This document shows positions 58,771 to 64,000 of a stretch of 64,000 nt of DNA, in pieces. This stretch comes from JABDBE01 sp963832245 (lineage in GTDB: Bacteria > Acidobacteriota > Terriglobia > Terriglobales > Acidobacteriaceae). The stretch spans positions 1,178,001 to 1,242,000 of the forward strand of contig CAWHTG010000002.1 in assembly GCA_963832245.1 (NCBI GenBank), read 5' to 3'. The translations under genes were made by a program, and so were the position numbers. Position 1 is the first letter of the stretch, and each line of letters begins with the position of its first letter. The notes below the pieces were generated by a model. It searched no databases. It saw nothing but the letters and a program-made list of their open reading frames with translations, and was not told the DNA's origin.

Positions 58771-60261
58771 ATGTGGCCCCTTTCAAAGCATTCTCGACAA
58801 GTGGCGCTTGAGCATTCCCAACTTCGATCGGTGATTCTACAACGCACGGCCGAACTACAGCGTCTGTCGCAGCGGCTCCTCAAAGTGCAGGATGAGGAGA
58901 AACGCAAGTTGTCTCGTGACCTGCACGACACCACGGGTCAAACATTGGCAGCTCTGAAAATCAGTATTTCTTTTCTTGAGGAACACTGCAAGCAAAACCC
59001 ATCCACCATGCTTCTTGCCTCCGAGGTTGCCGCCTTGGCGGATCAGGCCATCGAAGAAATTCGCACCATGTCTTACCTGCTGCACCCACCACTACTGGAT
59101 GAGGTCGGCTTTGCTTGTGCAGCGGAGTGGTACGTCGAGGGCTTCGCCAAGCGTACCGGGGTCAACGTAAAGTTGGATATCGCAACCGCTCAAGAGCGAC
59201 TCCCAATCGGGATAGAGATTGCTCTTTTCCGTGTTCTCCAGGAGAGCTTGACGAATGTACACCGCCACTCTGGCGCTTCGGAGGTTAGCGTCTGCTTTAA
59301 TCCCCAACTGGAAAAGATAGTTCTGGAAATACGAGATGATGGGTCCGGTATACCGGCGGAGCGGTTGGCTCGACTCCGTGAAGCAAGAGCGGAAACGGGG
59401 GTCGGCCTGGCCGGAATGCGCGAGCGTATGAACGAATTGAACGGCAAACTGGAAATAGAATCGGATGGTCATGGAACAACTATGCGGGCCATCGTTCCAC
59501 GCTCCGCAACAACTCTATCCGGTCGGCTCGGTGATCGCCAGCAAGTGATTGTATCCTCCATTCTGAGAGGCTCGCAGCCACCTCCAGCCTGCTGTATTTG
59601 CAATAGCCCCGTTCTCCTAGAGACCAGCAAGACTGATGAGTACGGGCAGGCCATTCACGAGGAGTGCTATGTCCTCAAGCTCCGCTCAGTGGCGGACTTT
59701 CTCAATAACGGTGCATCCACACCGGCCTCAGCAAACAAGGATGCGATTTACCAGCCTTGCCAAGCCACGATGCCAAAGGACAGACCAAAGCAGCCTAACG
59801 CGCTTGCGGCGTTGCTCATGCAGCCAGCGAAGCGCGTTCCCTGGCACAAGCGGCCGTGGAACGGGCACTTGGCAGCGGTTGTTACCGGCCTTGTGTTAGC
59901 TTGCTGGATTGCCTACGGCGACGGTCACCCACTTTTGTTCTGGGGACCTTCAGAGCTGCAGAGCATGGCTACCATCGAGGAGCAGGTACCCCTGCCACCC
60001 GAAAAGACGGTGCCCGCTGAAAACAGGCCCAGGTTTCGGACCATGCCAATCGCGGTGGGAGACGCGAGGACAGCCACCCTCCTCCACACGGTGGTGCTCG
60101 TGACGAAAGTTGTTCACATCGGGGAAGATGTGACGGTGCGCTATTTCACACCCAAGCCCGCGCCGGATGGGGAGTCCGTCGGGCAATATCAAGTCGTTGA
60201 TATGGGGAAAGATGTGACGGTGCGCTATTTCGCGCCCGTCGTTCGTAATACCAAAAACTAA
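58771..60261 (+). CDS. NarL/DegS-type sensor histidine kinase with unusual C-terminal extension
   Basis: 496 residues with AGGAGG upstream of the ATG. HisKA_3: phosphoacceptor His52 in KLSRDLHDTTGQTLAALK. HATPase: N-box QESLTNVHRHSG, G1 RDDGSGIPAERL, G2 GVGLAGMRERMNELNG. Beyond the kinase (after about residue 245) comes a Cys pair (ACCICNSPVLLE ... HEECYVLKL), a membrane span (LAAVVTGLVLACWIAYG, about 370), and an outer segment with two copies of (G-E/K)-DVTVRYF(T/A)P. There is no N-terminal sensor domain and no response regulator next door. The C-terminal part may be the sensor. Confidence 0.85.
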   Translation: MWPLSKHSRQVALEHSQLRSVILQRTAELQRLSQRLLKVQDEEKRKLSRDLHDTTGQTLAALKISISFLEEHCKQNPSTMLLASEVAALADQAIEEIRTMSYLLHPPLLDEVGFACAAEWYVEGFAKRTGVNVKLDIATAQERLPIGIEIALFRVLQESLTNVHRHSGASEVSVCFNPQLEKIVLEIRDDGSGIPAERLARLREARAETGVGLAGMRERMNELNGKLEIESDGHGTTMRAIVPRSATTLSGRLGDRQQVIVSSILRGSQPPPACCICNSPVLLETSKTDEYGQAIHEECYVLKLRSVADFLNNGASTPASANKDAIYQPCQATMPKDRPKQPNALAALLMQPAKRVPWHKRPWNGHLAAVVTGLVLACWIAYGDGHPLLFWGPSELQSMATIEEQVPLPPEKTVPAENRPRFRTMPIAVGDARTATLLHTVVLVTKVVHIGEDVTVRYFTPKPAPDGESVGQYQVVDMGKDVTVRYFAPVVRNTKN

Positions 60262-60335
60262 GACCGAATCGATTTAAGCAAGGATGGCTGCCCGAAAGGC
60301 GCGCGCGCCACCATTCGTTCTGGCTTCACCGGTTG

Positions 60336-60533
60336 TTAGCGTCTACTGGGCTTTGTTTCCATGGCCTCGGCTGCGGAAAGTTTCCGACTTCGGTGTGGCT
60401 CGGTCCGTAGCGCACCCGTATCCAGTTCACAAGCTTCCTCGGTCGCTGCTCCACAGGTAGGACAAGGCACAGATAATATCTGTTTCAGGGTGAGCTCCTT
60501 GGTTTTCACAACGACATAATTGCACCGTTCCAC
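60336..60533 (-). CDS. Small zinc-finger-like protein
   Basis: About 57-65 residues: starts at GTG 60533 or, with an AAGGAG-like context, GTG 60509. The core LSVPCPTCGAATEEACELDT, then GALRTEPHRSRKL, has Cys-x2-Cys, a later Cys and a His, as in small zinc-binding proteins seen beside diverse genes in Acidobacteria. Function unknown. Confidence 0.6.
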   Translation of the reverse strand: MERCNYVVVKTKELTLKQILSVPCPTCGAATEEACELDTGALRTEPHRSRKLSAAEAMETKPSRR

Positions 60534-60698
60534 GGCTGAAAATGTTCAATATTGCTCATTTTCAATACCTTAGCCGAGCGAGGTTTCATTGGGGTCCGCC
60601 AGCAGATTTTTACAATTGTGAGCAAAAGTGAACATCTTTGGTGATCACGATTCTGACAAGATTTTCGTAAGTGTAGCTCCAGTCTGGGGGGAAAGCTT

Positions 60699-61373
60699 TT
60701 GGTACCACCGATAAAATCGGCCAAGAAGAAGCGCGAGTTCGACCCAGGGAAATTCCTTGCCACTATCGGCGAGGGTAGGAAAGTCGTTGCCTTCCCCATG
60801 AAACAGACAATCTTCACGCAGGGGGACGTGGCGGACTCGGTCTTCTACATCCAGGAAGGCAAGGTTCGACTCACTGTCGTATCCAAGATTGGCAAGGAAG
60901 CAACTCTGGGCATATTGAGCGAGGGAGAATTCTTCGGAGAAGGTGGCCTGGCTGGACAGCCTTTACGCATGGGGTCTGCCACCGCAATGACGGACTGCGA
61001 ACTTCTGCAAATTGACAAGAAGGCAATGATGCTTGCGCTCCACCGGGAACACACGTTCTCGGATCTTTTTGTAGCGTATCTGCTGGCACGGAACATCCGA
61101 TACGAAGAAGATTTAGTTGATCAGCTCTTCAACTCCAGCGAAAAGAGGCTAGCTCGGATTCTGCTCTTGCTGGCGCACTTCGGCAAGGAAGGGGTGCCCG
61201 AGACTGTAATCCCCAAAATCAGTCAGGAGACCCTAGCCGAGATGATCGGCACAACCCGGTCGCGGGTCAGTTTTTTCATGAATCGGTTCAGAAAGTTAGG
61301 CTTTCTTGACTATAACGGCGGGAGCGGGCTGCAAGTTCATAGTTCACTTCTGAATGTCGTTCTTCACGACTAG
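60699..61373 (+). CDS. Crp/Fnr-family transcriptional regulator
   Basis: 224 residues from a TTG with GGGGG eight bases upstream. The cyclic-nucleotide-binding barrel spans about 30-120 (IFTQGDVADSVFYIQEGKVR, LSEGEFFGEGGLAG). The C-terminal winged HTH is ISQETLAEMIGTTRSRVSFF then MNRFRKLGFLDYNG. No Cys cluster for an Fnr-type Fe-S centre, so a small-molecule or redox signal is unknown. Many such regulators occur in multiple copies in Acidobacteria. Confidence 0.92.
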   Translation: MVPPIKSAKKKREFDPGKFLATIGEGRKVVAFPMKQTIFTQGDVADSVFYIQEGKVRLTVVSKIGKEATLGILSEGEFFGEGGLAGQPLRMGSATAMTDCELLQIDKKAMMLALHREHTFSDLFVAYLLARNIRYEEDLVDQLFNSSEKRLARILLLLAHFGKEGVPETVIPKISQETLAEMIGTTRSRVSFFMNRFRKLGFLDYNGGSGLQVHSSLLNVVLHD

Positions 61374-61585
61374 CTTCCGCGCCGCAATCCCAAAGCCTAG
61401 GTCAAGAAGACAACGATGAGCCAATCAAGCATTTGCTGAATCTAACCCGAGAGCGGCGCCATTTTCGTCGCGACCAGCACCTCCAACAACGTGGCCGTGT
61501 TATGAACGCTTCCCCTTCGATCATTGTTCGCGACAGATGTAGCAGATAAAACGGAACATTCTTTAACGGTACTCCTGAGTACGAA

Positions 61586-61774
61586 TTGATTCTGAGCAGA
61601 ATTGACCAAGGGCGAGGCTGCTCCCGGCGGAGTGTCATGTCTGGACTAGCTGTCGGACGAAGCAACCTCTGCCCAGAGGAACTAGTTCGGGCCTGTCTCG
61701 ACGACGTTCTCGCAGTCAGCGCTGGCACTCCTCCACTCGATGACCGCACAGTGATGGCGTTGCGACATGTTTAA
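61586..61774 (+). pseudogene. C-terminal remnant of a SpoIIE-type (PP2C) serine phosphatase
   Basis: The last about 30 residues (CPEELVRACLDDVLAVSAGT then PPLDDRTVMALRHV and stop) match the end of PP2C/SpoIIE phosphatases. The upstream residues do not, and the catalytic Asp regions are absent. The remnant lies about 150 bases before a tRNA 3' fragment, so the region looks rearranged. Confidence 0.5.
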
Positions 61775-62575
61775 AGACGGCAGCGACTGTAATGAAATTG
61801 TAATGATGAAAGGATCCGAACCCCCTCAAATCGAATAGACAATGACAAGACCGCCCGCCTTGCAAGCGGTGAAAGAATTGAATAAAGTAGTACACTTTCA
61901 AAACGGCGTAGAACCCTCCTGTGTTCTCATAATCCGTAGGTCGTTGGTTCGAGTCCAACCGCCGCCACCAAGTTTTGAGTTTTGTTTTCAATAGGGTAGA
62001 ATATCGGCCCACCTCACGGAGGATCCTGCTCGCAGTCAGCGGCTATCGCCCGCTCCACATGAATACGAGCGCCTTTTACGCTTGCTTTTTTGGCCTTTCT
62101 GAAAGTCGCTCCCTTGACCAATTTAGTTCCCGTACTATTTTCAAGAGTTGGTCAAAATGGCACAGATAACCTTCATGTACAAGGCGTAGCATCACGATCA
62201 AATGGAAGAGATGAAAATCACAAAGGATCATCCGCCTCTCGAAAGGCGACATCCTAAAAACGGTGCGCTGGTATAAATCCCATCTACCCCATCCCGGCGC
62301 ACCGTCACCTTGCGTAGAAGGTTCATGACCGCCTAAGCGAATGCCTCTGGTCAAGAAAGAGATTCGCGCACTCCGCCGGTGCGGGCTCCTAGCAGCGTCC
62401 TTAATGGAGCTGAACAAGCTGACTGACGCGACCCTTTGGAGTCGCTCCTTCATCGCCTGCCAAGTCGAGTGCGGCTCTGACCGACTTGTTCTTTTGTGAA
62501 CAGATTCTTCAGTCTCGACTCGTTAGCCTCTTTAGTACTCGGGTCTCTCCATTTGATGGACTGACAAAGGAGTAG
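61775..62575. other. Long gene-poor stretch
   Basis: About 800 bases between the phosphatase remnant and the AsmA-like gene. It contains the tRNA 3' fragment (61925-61970). Frames on either strand do not look like protein. The last part before 62576 should hold the promoter of the AsmA-like gene. Confidence 0.5.
61925..61970 (+). repeat. 3' half of a CAT-anticodon (Met-type) tRNA, likely att scar
   Basis: CTCATAATCCGTAGGTC is a Met-type anticodon loop and variable region. It runs into an intact T-arm (GTTGGTTCGAGTCCAAC), acceptor 3' strand CGCCGCC and ACCA. The 5' half (acceptor, D-arm) is missing or scrambled; ACGGCGTAGAA just upstream is only a vague acceptor trace. Such 3' tRNA fragments are typical of attachment sites left by integrated elements. 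Confidence 0.65.
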
Positions 62576-64000
62576 ATGTTGTCCCGCTGGATCAAGATTG
62601 GTGCATTATTGGCTCTCGTTGTGATCGGCGGCAGCGCTGTGTTGGTGGCTAGCCGCTGGCCGTTCACCCGGGACAACATCGTCAGGACGCTGCAGGAAAA
62701 GTTCTCCAGCACAGTCGAATTGGGAGCATTTCACGCGACGTATTTCACGCCGGGGTGCGTTGCCGAAGGAGTGACTTTCCGTCGCAACAGCGATCGAAAC
62801 GCTCCACCGATCGCCACGATCGAAAAGCTCACCATCCAGGCCGGTTACTGGAGATTTTTCCGCACTCCGAAGCGTATTCGACGCGTCATGGTCGGGGGGT
62901 TGCGCATGTTCGTGTCACCGAGCAGTGAACGCACCGGCAACGAAGCGCGACGTACCGGCAGTCTGCAGCAGTACGCGCTGGTTATCGACAAGGTAATCGC
63001 GGACGGTGCTGTGATTGAGTTTGCTTCCGGTGAACCCGGAACAGAACCCCTTAAGTTCGAAATTCACAAATTGACGCTGAACTCTGTGGCCGACGACCGG
63101 CCTATGTCGTTCCACGCCGCGCTGCAGAATCCGAAGCCTCCCGGAGAAATTCGCACGGACGGACAATTCGGTCCCTTACAGCCGCAGGACGTCGGCCACA
63201 CCATCGTTGCTGGTTCCTATCTTTTTCAACACGCGGACCTGGGCGTATTTTCCGGCATTGGGGGAACGCTGTCCTCCACCGGCAAATTCAATGGTGTGCT
63301 CGAACACATCGAGGTCGAAGGTAGTACCGACGTGCCTGATTTCCAGGTAACGCGGAGCGACCATGCGGTACACCTGAAAACACAATTCCATGCGATGGTG
63401 AACGGAATGAATGGAGACGTCGCTCTCCAGTCGGTGCAAACACAATTTGGGCGGACGTCGGTCGTATCGCAAGGCGAGGTGGCAAAGAAAGCGGGCTCAG
63501 TAGGGAAGACCGTTTCGCTGGGCGGGACGGAAGTGCAAGGCCGGATCCAGGACTGGTTACGCCTCCTCGCCAAGGCGGATCCTCCAGCTTTGACCGGAGC
63601 AATGAACTTCAGAACACAAGTCCTGGTTCCCTCTGGGCAGCGAGACTTTATTAGAAGGGTGATCCTGCAGGGAGACTTTGGCGTCGAGGCGGCGAGTTTC
63701 ACCCGCTCGACGACGCAGGAGAGTGTTAACAACCTCAGTCAGGTATCGCAGGGCGAGAAGGAGAACGACGATCCGGCGAGCGTCATTGAAAATCTGAGGG
63801 GACACGTCTTGCTCAAAGAGGCGATCGCGACATTCTCAGATTTATCCTTCAGCGTTCCGGGAGCGCTTGCTCATGTGCATGGCACATACGGCCTATTGAC
63901 GGAGCGGGTGAACCTTCACGGAACCTTGCAGGTCGATAACAAGCTCTCCAACGGATCGAAGGGTATGAAATCAGTTCTACTCAAAGTTGTGGAGCCATTC
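62576..64000 (+). CDS. AsmA-like envelope protein (3' partial)
   Basis: The frame starts at ATG 62576 (GGAG three bases upstream) and is open for 475 codons to the right edge. An N-terminal membrane anchor is at residues 8-27 (IGALLALVVIGGSAVLVASR). The rest is the repetitive beta-rich pattern of AsmA/YhdP-like proteins: LKFEIHKLTLNSVADDRPMS, TLSSTGKFNGVLEHIEVEGS, FSDLSFSVPGALAHVHGTYG. Relatives act in lipid transport between membranes or in outer membrane assembly. The C terminus lies outside the window. Confidence 0.82.
   Translation, partial: MLSRWIKIGALLALVVIGGSAVLVASRWPFTRDNIVRTLQEKFSSTVELGAFHATYFTPGCVAEGVTFRRNSDRNAPPIATIEKLTIQAGYWRFFRTPKRIRRVMVGGLRMFVSPSSERTGNEARRTGSLQQYALVIDKVIADGAVIEFASGEPGTEPLKFEIHKLTLNSVADDRPMSFHAALQNPKPPGEIRTDGQFGPLQPQDVGHTIVAGSYLFQHADLGVFSGIGGTLSSTGKFNGVLEHIEVEGSTDVPDFQVTRSDHAVHLKTQFHAMVNGMNGDVALQSVQTQFGRTSVVSQGEVAKKAGSVGKTVSLGGTEVQGRIQDWLRLLAKADPPALTGAMNFRTQVLVPSGQRDFIRRVILQGDFGVEAASFTRSTTQESVNNLSQVSQGEKENDDPASVIENLRGHVLLKEAIATFSDLSFSVPGALAHVHGTYGLLTERVNLHGTLQVDNKLSNGSKGMKSVLLKVVEPF

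Noticed and set aside
61716..62012. 98-codon minus-strand frame with RRLDSNQRPTDYE
   Set aside because: This string is the familiar antisense translation of a tRNA 3' end, not a protein.
62076..62453. 125-codon minus-strand frame
   Set aside because: No motif, no ribosome site, odd composition; region looks non-coding.

Overview
The window most resembles a soil Acidobacteriota (Terriglobia/Koribacter-like) chromosome. It has a moderately high GC content, many secreted beta-propeller and c-type cytochrome proteins, a FecR/DUF6600-type envelope protein, a fused transaldolase/glucose-6-phosphate isomerase, and several small hypothetical families that I associate with Acidobacteria. This is inferred from remembered family resemblance; there is no rRNA in the window to fix the taxon.

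Layout. (1) 1-10.4 kb is an envelope redox region: a PQQ-type sorbosone dehydrogenase with a cytochrome c domain (cut by the left edge), a di-heme cytochrome c peroxidase, a 5'-3' exonuclease, a deazaflavin-type oxidoreductase, the FecR-like protein and a membrane-anchored cytochrome c. (2) 9.4-11.6 kb is a repeat and mobile-element scar: REP-like hairpins, a frameshifted RAYT transposase between two copies of a repeat, and a truncated IS481-type transposase. (3) 13.5-23.0 kb (minus strand) is a six-gene hexose-phosphate operon in the order tkt, tal-pgi, gnd, zwf, glk, pgl. It covers glucose phosphorylation, the oxidative branch, and the transketolase/transaldolase part of the non-oxidative branch of the pentose phosphate pathway. 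(4) 23.3-33.1 kb is mixed: PilZ protein, two MacB-like permeases without an adjacent ATPase, a broken DUF3800 gene coupled to a secreted protein, tRNA-Arg(CCG), an RRM protein and a Vgb-like propeller. (5) 33.4-41.8 kb is nitrogen assimilation: glnB (PII), glnD, gltB and a LysR regulator. (6) 43.1-46.9 kb (minus strand) is the lower-glycolysis run gapA, pgk, a macro-domain gene, tpiA. (7) 49.3-about 56 kb is an integrated phage-like element next to tRNA-Gln(CTG): integrase with an internal amber codon, AlpA-like protein, HTH protein, DnaB-type helicase, DUF1376-like protein, XRE repressor and unknowns, but no capsid or packaging genes. (8) 56-64 kb holds a Tat-exported phospholipase C-type phosphoesterase, a histidine kinase with an unusual C-terminal extension, a Crp/Fnr regulator, a phosphatase remnant beside a tRNA 3' fragment, and the start of an AsmA-like protein cut by the right edge.

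The three metabolic clusters fit together. Glk, Zwf, Pgl and Gnd turn glucose into pentose phosphate, CO2 and NADPH; Tkt and Tal-Pgi return carbon to glycolysis; GapA, Pgk and TpiA carry triose phosphates onward; GltB can use reducing power to make glutamate under PII/GlnD control.

A recurring oddity is the number of genes broken by one-base indels, most of them consistent with shortening of a short homopolymer: the RAYT, the QSGNL-repeat protein, DUF3800 (two indels) and a beta-propeller. The integrase adds a nonsense codon and one secreted protein has ACG where its start codon should be. These may be real decay or residual sequencing errors. I do not see a clearly new multi-gene system. The strongest leads are the ACG-start/DUF3800 pair, the tRNA-Gln element lacking virion genes, the RAYT with flanking repeats, and the kinase with the duplicated VTVRYF tail.
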